A stretch of 64,000 nt of DNA from a virus, in IMG/VR virus record IMGVR_UViG_3300035703_000005, positions 1 through 64,000 of that record; one strand, written 5' to 3'. The number at the start of each line of letters is the position of its first letter. The stretch's first letter is position 1. Below are positions 49,216 to 58,228 of this stretch, piece by piece. Under the pieces are notes generated by a model. The model was not told where the DNA came from. It searched no databases and saw nothing but the letters and a program-made list of their open reading frames with translations. Made by a program: the position numbers and the translations under genes.

Positions 49216-50058
49216 ATGAACCCCGAAATATTAGATCTTCACATTACTCATAATTGCAATTTAACTTGCGAAAGTTGTTCAGATTTTACTAATAATAGTC
49301 TTTCTAAAATGTTATCATTAGAAGAGGCTAAAAATTGGATGTCTCTGTGGAATCAAAGGATAACTCCAAAAAATTTTCTTATTCTGGGAGGAGAACCTAC
49401 TCTCCACAAAGATTTGGAAAAATTTCTTTACTTGTCTAGAAAAATGTGGCCAAAAAGTAATTTAATATTAATTACTAACGGATTTTTCTTACATCTACAT
49501 GAAAATTTATGGAAAACTTTAAAAAATACTAATACAATATTATCAATTTCTTTGCATGATAATTCAAAAGAATATATGCAAAAAATAACTCAAAATTTAA
49601 TATTAGCAGAAAAATGGAATAAAGATCACGAAATAATAGTAACATGTAATAAAGAGTATGAAAAATGGAGTACTATCTATAAAGGGTATGGAGCAAACAT
49701 TTTACCCTTTGAAGACAATGATCCACAATCAAGTTGGAACAGTTGTTATATGGATGGCAAATGTTTCCAACTTCATGAGGGAAAAATTTGGAAATGTCCA
49801 CCCATTGCATATTTGCCTTTACAAAAAGAAAAATACAAAGATTTACTATCACCAAAGTGGGATCCATACTTAAAATATAAACCACTAGAATCGACTTGTA
49901 GTGACGAAGAAATAATAGAATTTTTTAATAGAAAGTGCGAATCGGTGTGCGGAATGTGTCCAGCAAATCCAATGATAAAAAATAAAGTTACAAAAAGCCC
50001 ACTAATGTCTGTTAGTGAAACTGAAAAATATTTTTCCACTCTAGAAAAACATATTTAA
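49216..50058 (+). CDS. radical SAM protein, copy A
   Basis: 280 aa. The [4Fe-4S] motif is C14, C18, C21 in HNCNLTCESC; GGEPTLHKDL (about 55-64) is the SAM-binding GGE motif. C-terminal cysteines (CPPIAYLP, and CESVCGMCPAN near 258) may bind an auxiliary cluster (SPASM-like). It is a paralogue of the gene at 54303-55091 but lies on the opposite strand. Such enzymes make peptide or sugar radical modifications. Its 3' end overlaps the next gene antisense by 47 bases. Confidence 0.85.
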   Translation: MNPEILDLHITHNCNLTCESCSDFTNNSLSKMLSLEEAKNWMSLWNQRITPKNFLILGGEPTLHKDLEKFLYLSRKMWPKSNLILITNGFFLHLHENLWKTLKNTNTILSISLHDNSKEYMQKITQNLILAEKWNKDHEIIVTCNKEYEKWSTIYKGYGANILPFEDNDPQSSWNSCYMDGKCFQLHEGKIWKCPPIAYLPLQKEKYKDLLSPKWDPYLKYKPLESTCSDEEIIEFFNRKCESVCGMCPANPMIKNKVTKSPLMSVSETEKYFSTLEKHI

Positions 50059-51217
50059 ACTCTGGTATGTTTTGAAGAAGATTTTCATTGCGTTCTATAT
50101 CAATTGCTTTATTTTTTCTCAAAAATCTTTTTACATTTTGTTCATTCATATCCAAATCTAAAATGTTTAAGATTGGTTTGAATTGATTTGATATGTCCGT
50201 TTTGTATTGTAAGTTATACTTATCGATAAAGGAAATTAATTTCTCTTTCGTTTTACCTTTAAATTCTGTTGGTAAAATATCAATTCCATATATACCAAAT
50301 TCAGTTGCACCATCTATCAAACTCAATTCAAAATTACAATAATTAAATTTCTCACTAATATATTCTATATCAGTAAGATATTGAATAATTTCAGGTAATC
50401 TAAAAACATTTAAACAAGATACAGTAATATTTGTAGATCTATTAAATTTTTGATTTGCAAGAATTTTTAAATTTTTATCTACTATTTTCCAGTTAGTACC
50501 TTTTCTAATATACTCTGCTCTATTTTCTATTTCATCTATGCTAACAAAAACTGTTAATTTGTTAGGATTCCATTGATTCCAATAATCTAATACGTTTTTA
50601 TTCTTATAAGATAAAATTGAAATATTTGTATTGTACCAAAGTTCTATATTAGTTTTTTTCTTTTCTATTAATTTTTGAAGTAATTCATATTGTTCATCCA
50701 TAAGGAGAGTTTCGCCACCAGCAAACTCTATTAACTCCAAACAGTCAATATTATCTTCTATAAATTTATCAATATCCAAATTTTCAGCATGTTCTAATAT
50801 TTTTCCAGTAAAAGAACTACTCAATCTTTCCGAACACATCCTGCATTTAAAATTACACTTATTGCTAATTTTAAAATCCCATCCTTTAAATTTTATTGTT
50901 TTTAAAGATCCATCTTTATTGGTATTTTTTAATATAGTAGGAAATGAGTCTTTAAAAAAATTATTATATTTCTCTCTTAAACTAATTCCATCCAACTTTT
51001 CAACATTTTTACAAGAAAGACACGAATCAGGTAGATCATCTTTCAATAAAGATAATCTAAAATTATTCATTTTTTCTCCATTCCAAATTTCATGCAGAGA
51101 ATTATTTTTTACATTACCTAATGACAAATCGTTAGCACAACATGGAGTAACTATTCCATCTGGAAAAATTTCTAAGTATATCCAGGGAACTATGCACTTA
51201 GGATAAGTATTTTTCAT
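50012..51217 (-). CDS. twitch-domain radical SAM protein
   Basis: 401 aa. Radical SAM motif C121, C125, C128 in SNKCNFKCRMCS, GGE motif in LIEFAGGETLL. N-terminal cysteines C8, C26, C27, C66 and C69 (CIVPW, PCC, CLSC) are the twitch/SPASM-like auxiliary cluster that here precedes the core, a domain order typical of this family. A biosynthetic radical enzyme, reaction unknown. First gene of the amidinotransferase cluster in gene-number order; last in transcription. Confidence 0.85.
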   Translation of the reverse strand: MKNTYPKCIVPWIYLEIFPDGIVTPCCANDLSLGNVKNNSLHEIWNGEKMNNFRLSLLKDDLPDSCLSCKNVEKLDGISLREKYNNFFKDSFPTILKNTNKDGSLKTIKFKGWDFKISNKCNFKCRMCSERLSSSFTGKILEHAENLDIDKFIEDNIDCLELIEFAGGETLLMDEQYELLQKLIEKKKTNIELWYNTNISILSYKNKNVLDYWNQWNPNKLTVFVSIDEIENRAEYIRKGTNWKIVDKNLKILANQKFNRSTNITVSCLNVFRLPEIIQYLTDIEYISEKFNYCNFELSLIDGATEFGIYGIDILPTEFKGKTKEKLISFIDKYNLQYKTDISNQFKPILNILDLDMNEQNVKRFLRKNKAIDIERNENLLQNIPEFKYVFLEWKNIFQFH

Positions 51218-51219
51218 AA

Positions 51220-52182
51220 TTATCCTCTTTCAAGATCCAAAGTAACGCAATGAAAACAACCACTCAATGTTCTTGTTTGTCTCATTGGAAGCATAATGCA
51301 TTCGATGTCATATTTTTCTAATTCTTTTCGTGTAGGTTCCTGATGTTTTTCGAGAGCAACTAAATTGGGATTAATACTAAAAAGATTCATATTACACCAA
51401 GGCGAACAGTTATTGTATCCAGGGTAATACCCAACATCAACTGGTTCTGGGCACCAGATTATATCCCATGTTTTAAATGGACCTGGTAAATCTTCTTTAC
51501 TTTTAATTCTTGAAGGGTTTGCAAGTAATAATCCTTCTCTTAGAAATGCTACCGTAGTGTCAATGTGCATATAACTATAAACACCTTGAAGTAAATGTAC
51601 TTTTATTTCAGGTCCTACTAAAGATTGAAGCAACTCTGCACCCTTTATATTACCACTATTTGATACCAAATATAATAAGTCATCGTTGGCTCTGATAATA
51701 TTAGCTGCATCAAATGAAGGTGAATGTTCAGTTAAGGCTAGAATTTCCTTATTTCCTAAACAATCCTCATTATATAATTCATCATCATAACTACAAGAAA
51801 GTGGAATCAAATTTTCGAAGTGATGTGCAATAGATCCAAAATTATATTTCCTGGATTTTAAAGGCATTGGAGCAGCAAAAGTTTTTCCCCCATGAACAAA
51901 TACGCAATCTCTTGGGCAAAAATTATAGTAGGGTGTTGCCTCTCGATGAGGTCTCAATACTTCCACACCTTCTTGTTCTAACACTTTAACAAAAATTTCT
52001 AAATCTTCGTTAGCTTCATCAATAACCTGTTTTGGATATAATCCGGATTTCACATCCGAAACATCTTTCCTATCAGCGTAATTAATAAATCTGAGAGAAT
52101 TATCTATTTCAGGAACTCTAGCATAATCAGCAATACCAACTATAACTTTTTTTAATTTATCCCATTCATTAGTACTGTTCAT
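51220..52182 (-). CDS. amidinotransferase (glycine/inosamine type)
   Basis: 320 aa with all the blocks of L-arginine:glycine and inosamine-phosphate amidinotransferases: CPRDCVFVHG, SPSFDAANIIRAND with D158, MHIDTTVAFL with H206, LFSINPNLVALEKHQEPTRK, and LSGCFHCVTLDLER with catalytic C312. The enzyme moves an amidino group from arginine to an amine; in antibiotic pathways the acceptor is an aminocyclitol sugar, elsewhere glycine. Coupled to a sugar-nucleotide epimerase (ATGA), suggesting an aminosugar acceptor (inference). Rare in phages as far as I know. Confidence 0.88.
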   Translation of the reverse strand: MNSTNEWDKLKKVIVGIADYARVPEIDNSLRFINYADRKDVSDVKSGLYPKQVIDEANEDLEIFVKVLEQEGVEVLRPHREATPYYNFCPRDCVFVHGGKTFAAPMPLKSRKYNFGSIAHHFENLIPLSCSYDDELYNEDCLGNKEILALTEHSPSFDAANIIRANDDLLYLVSNSGNIKGAELLQSLVGPEIKVHLLQGVYSYMHIDTTVAFLREGLLLANPSRIKSKEDLPGPFKTWDIIWCPEPVDVGYYPGYNNCSPWCNMNLFSINPNLVALEKHQEPTRKELEKYDIECIMLPMRQTRTLSGCFHCVTLDLERG

Positions 52183-53066
52183 TTTAAATTATCAATAATT
52201 TTTTTTACGCCTTGTTTAAAGTTAATTGGAGAATAATTTGGATAATAATTTAAAAGTTTTGTTAAATCAGGAACTCTTCTTTTAGCACTACCACGTCTAC
52301 CTTCAATTAACTGATAATTTGGATAATCATGCCCCAATAAAGTTCCAATTATTTTAGAAACTTCTAAAGAACTCAGTTCTTCATTACTTCCGATATTTAT
52401 TGTTTCATGAATTGCACATTTTTCTACACAAATAATTGTCGATTCAATAGCATCTTCGATATAAGTATAACATCTTGTTTCATTTGGACCAATAACTTTA
52501 TAAATTCCAAGTTTATGATTATCAATTTGATCATAGACTATATGGCCACTTTTTGTTTCTGGTCCATAAACATTGAAATACCTAATAATTACCCAAGGCA
52601 AATCACTGTTATGCAAATAATTTTCTCCTACCATTTTAGAAATTTTATAACTCCAACGAGGATTTGAAAGATCATCAACTTCAACAGAGTTATTTTCATA
52701 ACAAATTTCGGAATGAGACATTATTTCACTACTACTAGCATAAACAATTTTTTTTAAATTTGTACACTTTTTTGCAAACTCAAATATATTGAGATCTACT
52801 CTTGTATTATTTGAAATAACTTCATTTGGTCTTTCATAAAAATTAGTTGTTCCATTAATGGCTGCAAGATGATAAATTACATCAACATTATCAGGTAAAA
52901 TTGCAGTAGATTTAGAAAGATCTGTTTTTAAAAAAATGTGAGATTTAGGAATAGTATTTGATCTAGACATATTATCTACGGCAATTACATAATGACCTTT
53001 ATCATTAAGTTGTTTACATAATTCTGATCCAATAAGACCGGCAGCTCCCGTCACCAAGATATTCAT
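52179..53066 (-). CDS. NAD-dependent sugar epimerase/dehydratase (extended SDR)
   Basis: GAAGLIGS at 7-14 is the NAD-binding glycine motif, YKISK at 140-144 the catalytic Tyr/Lys, with SSSEI supplying the catalytic Ser. 295 aa. Looks like the UDP-sugar decarboxylase/epimerase branch (VIIRYFNVYGP, then NIGSNEE). Overlaps both neighbours by four bases, so it forms one operon with the compact dehydrogenase and the amidinotransferase. Confidence 0.87.
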   Translation of the reverse strand: MNILVTGAAGLIGSELCKQLNDKGHYVIAVDNMSRSNTIPKSHIFLKTDLSKSTAILPDNVDVIYHLAAINGTTNFYERPNEVISNNTRVDLNIFEFAKKCTNLKKIVYASSSEIMSHSEICYENNSVEVDDLSNPRWSYKISKMVGENYLHNSDLPWVIIRYFNVYGPETKSGHIVYDQIDNHKLGIYKVIGPNETRCYTYIEDAIESTIICVEKCAIHETINIGSNEELSSLEVSKIIGTLLGHDYPNYQLIEGRRGSAKRRVPDLTKLLNYYPNYSPINFKQGVKKIIDNLK

Positions 53067-53803
53067 TTATCTTCTCTAACTGTAATTTTTAATTTGGAGT
53101 TATCATTTTTTATTGCTTTAAATAATTCAACATCTCCAAAAATATCAATCATAAAATCAATATCCTTTGGCAAACACTTTCCACCATATCCTCTTAGGTT
53201 ATCATTTACTTCAAGATACGATTGGCCATTTTTGGACTTATTGAATGCGTTTAATAAATTATTATAATTTACGTCATATTTTTTACACATATTATAGTAA
53301 TGATTTGCAAAAACAACTTTCATTGCATGATAATTATTTCGCATCATCTTTAAAAGTTCCAACTCGACAAATTCAAGTTTTCTGAGTTTATAATTAAATC
53401 TATCAAAATTAACCAACAAACTATTATCACAGTTTGTCGCATAAAACATTCTCTTACAATTGAGGGAATCTTCCAGAGAATATCTTTCCCTCAAAAATTC
53501 TGGAAGATATGTCAATGGATTTTTAATTTTTTCCTGCAAATTATTGAAAAATCCCGGAATTACTGTACTTCTAACCACAATTTCAATTGTAGGATTTAAT
53601 GAAGAAATATTTAAACAAAGAGACTCCAATTCTTCAATATTTTGTTGAGTATTAGTTGGAATGCAAACAAAAACTAAATCACAATTAGAAATATCTTCTA
53701 AACTAGTATCTAAAAAAATATCGTGTATAATTATACTTTCATCGGGAAAAAGAGCTTTTTTTGTTGCCTTTCCAACTATTCCATATCCAACAATTCCGAT
53801 CAT
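53063..53803 (-). CDS. compact UDP-sugar dehydrogenase-like protein
   Basis: 246 aa. GIVGYGIVGKA is the NAD-binding loop, YLPEFLRERYS the substrate-binding block, K152 and N157 (LKMMRNNYHA) the catalytic pair, and GGKCLPKD carries the catalytic Cys210. Normal UDP-glucose or UDP-ManNAc dehydrogenases have 400 or more residues; the C-terminal sugar-binding domain is almost entirely missing here. Either a minimal enzyme or one that works with a partner. Confidence 0.8.
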   Translation of the reverse strand: MIGIVGYGIVGKATKKALFPDESIIIHDIFLDTSLEDISNCDLVFVCIPTNTQQNIEELESLCLNISSLNPTIEIVVRSTVIPGFFNNLQEKIKNPLTYLPEFLRERYSLEDSLNCKRMFYATNCDNSLLVNFDRFNYKLRKLEFVELELLKMMRNNYHAMKVVFANHYYNMCKKYDVNYNNLLNAFNKSKNGQSYLEVNDNLRGYGGKCLPKDIDFMIDIFGDVELFKAIKNDNSKLKITVREDK

Positions 53804-54306
53804 TTTAAAACTCCTGTTATTTGAATTGCATATCTATCTTCTAGACTAAGATTATAAAAAGCATGTGTTTTCAAATAATCCCACCCAAAACAATCTCCAG
53901 GATTCCAATTTGTAAAAAAATTATCCTCAATTTGAAGTATTTGGCCAGATATACCCTCTTCTAACATTACAACATATCTAACTATTTTGTCAATAGGTAC
54001 ATTATAAATTTTAATGTATTTTTCAAAAATATCTATATGCAAAGGCAGATATTGTCCAGGTTTAAAGTAATTGATAGCTACTGCAACATTATTCAAAAAA
54101 TTAAATTGTGGAATAATGTATTCAAATACACAATCTGGCATAAAACTAGGTTGATGACAATTATAAAGAGTCATATGATTTTCACTATGACCAGAATCTA
54201 TATATTGATTCATTAATTTTTGGTCTTTGTGTGTAGTAAGAAAATAATCGAGGTGGTGAAAATCAGATATTTCCCACTTTGGTGTTATATTAAACTTTTT
54301 GATCAT
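53800..54306 (-). CDS. 2OG-Fe(II) oxygenase-like (Asp/Asn hydroxylase type)
   Basis: GQYLPLHIDIFEKY gives H90 and D92, DYLKTHAFYNLSLEDRYA gives H148 and R158. The spacing fits the beta-hydroxylase branch. 168 aa, single domain. Coupled to both neighbours in the operon between a radical SAM gene and the dehydrogenase, so it probably acts on the same product. Confidence 0.72.
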   Translation of the reverse strand: MIKKFNITPKWEISDFHHLDYFLTTHKDQKLMNQYIDSGHSENHMTLYNCHQPSFMPDCVFEYIIPQFNFLNNVAVAINYFKPGQYLPLHIDIFEKYIKIYNVPIDKIVRYVVMLEEGISGQILQIEDNFFTNWNPGDCFGWDYLKTHAFYNLSLEDRYAIQITGVLK

Positions 54307-55091
54307 TTTCTTAATAATGGGGAATTTTTCTTTAAGGATTTTTTATTAGAAGGGCACATAGAACAAAATTTTTCTGCACCTTTATCAAAAAAATCTTCCA
54401 ATTCTTTGTCTGTACAATTTGGGGACAATGGGACATATTCCAAATAAGGATCCCATTTTTCGGATATATCATACTTTTCTTTCATCATAGGAAGAAATGC
54501 TAGTGGAGCACATTTCCATATTTTTCCTTGATGTAATTGAAAACATATTTGACCTGTTGGACAATTTTCCCAACTTTGTTTAGGATTATTATCTTCAAAA
54601 GGCATTATATCTTTACCATATCCCAAGTAAACTTGATTCCAATCTTTTATAGAATTATAAATTTTAATCTTAACTCCTTTGGATTTCCAGTCATTTATTG
54701 TTAATATTTTTTTACGTATTAATTGCAAATATGTCGGGTCATTACTATGAATAGAAATTGACAATGTAATATCATTTTTAATAATATCTTCAAATATTTC
54801 CGAATGCAAATGAATTAGAGTAAGATTGGTCACAATTTCTATATTAGAATTTGGCCACATTTTCCTAGTCAAATAACAATACTCTTTCAAATTTTTATGC
54901 AAAAATGGTTCACCACCCAATATTCCAATATTATCTGGAATTAATCTTTCATTCCAATAAGACATCCACAATTCACACTCGTTTAAACTAACATGAGTAT
55001 CAAATCCATGATTCATAAAATGCGAACAACTATCACAAGTAAAGTTACATTTATGTGTAATGTGAATATCTAAATTTGGAATTCTTTTCAT
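54303..55091 (-). CDS. radical SAM protein, copy B
   Basis: Start ATG 55091 (MKRIPNLDIHITHKCNFTCD), coupled by ATGA to the DegT-like gene. [4Fe-4S] cysteines C15, C19, C22; GGEPFLHKNL; C-terminal cysteines in CAPLAFLP and FCSMCPSN. Strong overall similarity to the plus-strand gene at 49216-50058 (ILGGEP, RKMWPNSN, LPFEDN/MPFEDN, WDPYL). Confidence 0.85.
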   Translation of the reverse strand: MKRIPNLDIHITHKCNFTCDSCSHFMNHGFDTHVSLNECELWMSYWNERLIPDNIGILGGEPFLHKNLKEYCYLTRKMWPNSNIEIVTNLTLIHLHSEIFEDIIKNDITLSISIHSNDPTYLQLIRKKILTINDWKSKGVKIKIYNSIKDWNQVYLGYGKDIMPFEDNNPKQSWENCPTGQICFQLHQGKIWKCAPLAFLPMMKEKYDISEKWDPYLEYVPLSPNCTDKELEDFFDKGAEKFCSMCPSNKKSLKKNSPLLRK

Positions 55092-55678
55092 TTTTGAAAT
55101 ACAGACATATTGGGTAAGTAAGGATAATCCCTGTGGCTCCATTTTTTACCGGGAATTTTTTTCCGCTCATTTAGTAATTCAATTCCCGTTTTGGCCACCT
55201 CTGGAGTCATGTAGTAATGATACCCAATAGTATCTATGTCTTGTTCAGCCCATGGACGACTAAGATCACGACCATCATAAGACATTTTTTTTAATTCACG
55301 ATAATCATTTTTATCAGACAAAAGAATCATTCCACCTCTACCCAAAGGTAAATGTTTTTTAAATTGAAAACTTAAACACATAAAAGTATTTGAGATATAT
55401 GTGTTTTCCCCCCAAAAAACTGCTGCATCAATAATATTAGTGTTACCTAAACGATAATAATTATCCCACTCTTCGTTTTTCCAATTCCATCTCAATCCCA
55501 ATTTCATTAAAGTCATGGGAACTGAAATGTATGTTTGTGTAGGTATCGTTATATCATTACACCCAGTATATCGTAAACACAATTCTAATGCATGAGTACA
55601 AGAATCAGTGGCTACCCCATATGGGGAACCAAAAAATTCGGATACTTTTTGTTCAAAATCAGATACTAAATGAAACAT
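55088..55678 (-). CDS. DegT/DnrJ/EryC1-type aminotransferase, compact
   Basis: 196 aa. VSEFFGSPYGVATDSCTHAL (PLP phosphate site), IPTQTYISVPMTLMKLG, and SFQFKKHLPLGRGGMILLSD with the Schiff-base Lys107 or 108. Full-length members have about 370 residues; the C-terminal domain is mostly missing. Sugar aminotransferases of this family make amino sugars that amidinotransferases can use. Possibly a minimal or degraded enzyme. Confidence 0.78.
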   Translation of the reverse strand: MFHLVSDFEQKVSEFFGSPYGVATDSCTHALELCLRYTGCNDITIPTQTYISVPMTLMKLGLRWNWKNEEWDNYYRLGNTNIIDAAVFWGENTYISNTFMCLSFQFKKHLPLGRGGMILLSDKNDYRELKKMSYDGRDLSRPWAEQDIDTIGYHYYMTPEVAKTGIELLNERKKIPGKKWSHRDYPYLPNMSVFQK

Positions 55679-55697
55679 ATATTATACTCATCCACGA

Positions 55698-56585
55698 TTA
55701 TTGATTTTCCAATTCATCAATATTATTAACATTTATTATAAAGTCATTCGGTTTGCCATAAAGAAAAAAATCTTCCAAAGAATAAGAATCTCTAAATTTT
55801 TTCCACCATAAATTTACAGCTCTATTAGTAAAATGTAGTCCAGGAAAGTCAGATGTTCTAATTATATTCTTAGTATAACTTCCAATTGTATTACTTTGAG
55901 CTATTAATGGCAAACAATAAGTAACTCCAGAATGGCCCATGATATAGTCTATGGTTACATTTGGGTGATGTCTTATAGCATGATGATACCATTTGGGTTC
56001 TAACAATCTACTACATTGAGTCCATTGGAAATTAGAAACTCTTTTTGTCAAATCAAATTTCCCATCTGTAGTGATACGTTTAATAATTTTTTCAACATAA
56101 GATCTAGTTACTAAAGCACCTCCCATTGAATGTTTTGCCAAAATTCTATGCAAAAAACATGGAATCATTGCATCATTTTCAAAAGACAGTAAAATACAAT
56201 CCCAATCATATGGAATAATATTCATTAAATATTGCCAATCAAAGTGCCAGTAATCAATAAAACTAAGATCATAGTCATCTTCCATTAATAAAACATACTG
56301 ATCATTAGTTGTTTCTAACCAATGTTTTATTAATTCCAAATAAGTCAAAGTAATAGCGCAATGTATGATGTGTAACGACTTTCTAGGGTCTATATCGACA
56401 TCATTTAAAATTAATTTATCTTTCCATTCAGAAAAGTTATGAAGTTGATATTTAGAAGTAGAATATCGAGTAAAAGTTTTTATTTTATATTTTTCATATT
56501 GGGTTTCAGTATATTCTCTTCTATCTGGTCTTTCATCCAGATTTAAATAAATGATGGGAGGTAATCCTTTTAATTTATCAGTCAT
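55698..56585 (-). CDS. GT25-like glycosyltransferase, copy 1
   Basis: IIYLNLDERPDRREYTETQY at the N-terminus and YVLLMEDDYDL (acidic triad) about 96-106 are the marks of LPS-type family 25 transferases (YxINLxxxxxR, LxxEDD). 295 aa. A relative lies at 57407-58228. Transfers a sugar to a lipid, protein or glycan acceptor; acceptor unknown. Confidence 0.75.
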   Translation of the reverse strand: MTDKLKGLPPIIYLNLDERPDRREYTETQYEKYKIKTFTRYSTSKYQLHNFSEWKDKLILNDVDIDPRKSLHIIHCAITLTYLELIKHWLETTNDQYVLLMEDDYDLSFIDYWHFDWQYLMNIIPYDWDCILLSFENDAMIPCFLHRILAKHSMGGALVTRSYVEKIIKRITTDGKFDLTKRVSNFQWTQCSRLLEPKWYHHAIRHHPNVTIDYIMGHSGVTYCLPLIAQSNTIGSYTKNIIRTSDFPGLHFTNRAVNLWWKKFRDSYSLEDFFLYGKPNDFIINVNNIDELENQ

Positions 56586-56587
56586 GT

Positions 56588-57397
56588 TTATAATTTAGGA
56601 AGAGCTATATAATTTTGAGAGTCTATTTTATTTACGTTCCACTCATAAAGTCTTTTAACAACAATATCTTCAACTCTACCATAAATTTGTCTATTTTTTT
56701 TATTATGTTCTAAAGCTAAAAGAACCGATATTTTTTTATCTAAAATATCAGTATCGTATTTTTCGAAAAGGTCTTCTCTTATTTTTTGTTCATATTCTTC
56801 CATTTCTGGATTATTATAAGTTCCCTCAAAATTTTCAACTCTTTTTGAATATGGATGTGGTAAATGAATAACTCTATTACTTTGTGGTATTATCTTTTTT
56901 ATAGACATTCCAGATAATTTTAATCTACCCAAAATCTCATCATCTTCAAAGGAATAATACTTACCCATTTTTTCATTATATCCATTAACACGCAAAAAAT
57001 CTTTTTTTCTGATGTATAACAATCCAAATATTCCTCTATATAAATCATTTTTTATATGATTAATTCCAGAAATACATGAATTTTCTTCAAGTATATAATC
57101 TTCAAAAAAATTATAATAGGGATTTAATATATGATCACAGTCAAGTTTTAATAATTTATCTGAAGACGCTACATCTGCGGCTAAGTTTAAAGGTTGAGGT
57201 TGATTAAAATACTTTTGATTAGGAACTGTTATTATTTTTATTCTCTTATCTAAAGAAGTCAAATGATTGATAGGAACATCGGAACTCCAATCGACAATAA
57301 TAATTTCAGATACTTCTGGAAACATTATCCAAGTATTTAAAGAAATAATTAAAGATTTTTCTCTATTCTTACAAGCGCAAATTATACTTACAGACAT
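56588..57397 (-). CDS. family 2 glycosyltransferase
   Basis: GT-A fold: VSIICACKNREKSLIISLNT, LKLDCDHIL with the DxD motif, and FLRVNGYNEKMGKYYSFEDD (galactosyltransferase-C element). 269 aa. Two bases separate it from the GT25 gene. Confidence 0.85.
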   Translation of the reverse strand: MSVSIICACKNREKSLIISLNTWIMFPEVSEIIIVDWSSDVPINHLTSLDKRIKIITVPNQKYFNQPQPLNLAADVASSDKLLKLDCDHILNPYYNFFEDYILEENSCISGINHIKNDLYRGIFGLLYIRKKDFLRVNGYNEKMGKYYSFEDDEILGRLKLSGMSIKKIIPQSNRVIHLPHPYSKRVENFEGTYNNPEMEEYEQKIREDLFEKYDTDILDKKISVLLALEHNKKNRQIYGRVEDIVVKRLYEWNVNKIDSQNYIALPKL

Positions 57398-57406
57398 AAT
57401 ATATTA

Positions 57407-58228
57407 TTAATAAACTATAGGGATCATAAGATTTTTTCTTTGATATGAATCTAGTGAAAATAAATCGGTTAATGAAAATTTATCACTTTCTTCTTTCCAC
57501 CATTTTAATGTAAAATAATCAGATTTTTTGGCCATTGAATTTATAGGTTCTTTGTAACCATTACTACTAACGCTGGAAGTAGTGATAAACAGGGGAAATG
57601 AATATGTGATTCCTATTTCATAGGGAACAAAGTCTGCAGATTGGTAGTGATAAATTGGCCAATTATCTCCATATCCATAGTTTTCATACAATTGAAATTT
57701 TCCATTTACATAGTGCATTTCAATTAATTTTTTTGCATATCTCCTATTAATTAAATAACAAGTTGCAGAATGATTATTCCGTGTCCTTTTCGTAAGACCC
57801 ATTGGTACATATTTTTCACCTATAATATGCAACTGTACACAATCCCAGTTAATCGGTAAGTGTTGCTCAAAATATTTCCAATTAAAATTCCAATATTTGG
57901 TTGTTAAAAATGAAAGATCATCTTCCAAAATTAAACAAGTTTCTGACACAGAGTTGTTATACCAATCAACTATACTCTGTAGTTGATTAATTAAAATCGA
58001 TAAACAACTTATTTTGTTATTTATTTTTTTTATTAATAATTTATTCTTCCATTCATTAAAATTTTGAGGAGAGTGTTTATTAGCAGACACTCTCACATAA
58101 TCAGTTATACCAAATATGTTGAATTGATTTTCAATGTATTCTTTTCTATCTGTCCTTTCATCAAGATTTAAATATCTAATATGGGGAATGCCCTTGAGTT
58201 TATATTTGATATTTTCAACATCAGACAT
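57407..58228 (-). CDS. GT25-like glycosyltransferase, copy 2
   Basis: Start ATG 58228 (MSDVENIKYKLKGIPHIRYL), overlapping the upstream stop by eight bases. IRYLNLDERTDRKEYIENQF and TCLILEDDLSF mirror copy 1 at 55698. Lower similarity in the second half suggests different acceptors. Confidence 0.73.
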   Translation of the reverse strand: MSDVENIKYKLKGIPHIRYLNLDERTDRKEYIENQFNIFGITDYVRVSANKHSPQNFNEWKNKLLIKKINNKISCLSILINQLQSIVDWYNNSVSETCLILEDDLSFLTTKYWNFNWKYFEQHLPINWDCVQLHIIGEKYVPMGLTKRTRNNHSATCYLINRRYAKKLIEMHYVNGKFQLYENYGYGDNWPIYHYQSADFVPYEIGITYSFPLFITTSSVSSNGYKEPINSMAKKSDYFTLKWWKEESDKFSLTDLFSLDSYQRKNLMIPIVY

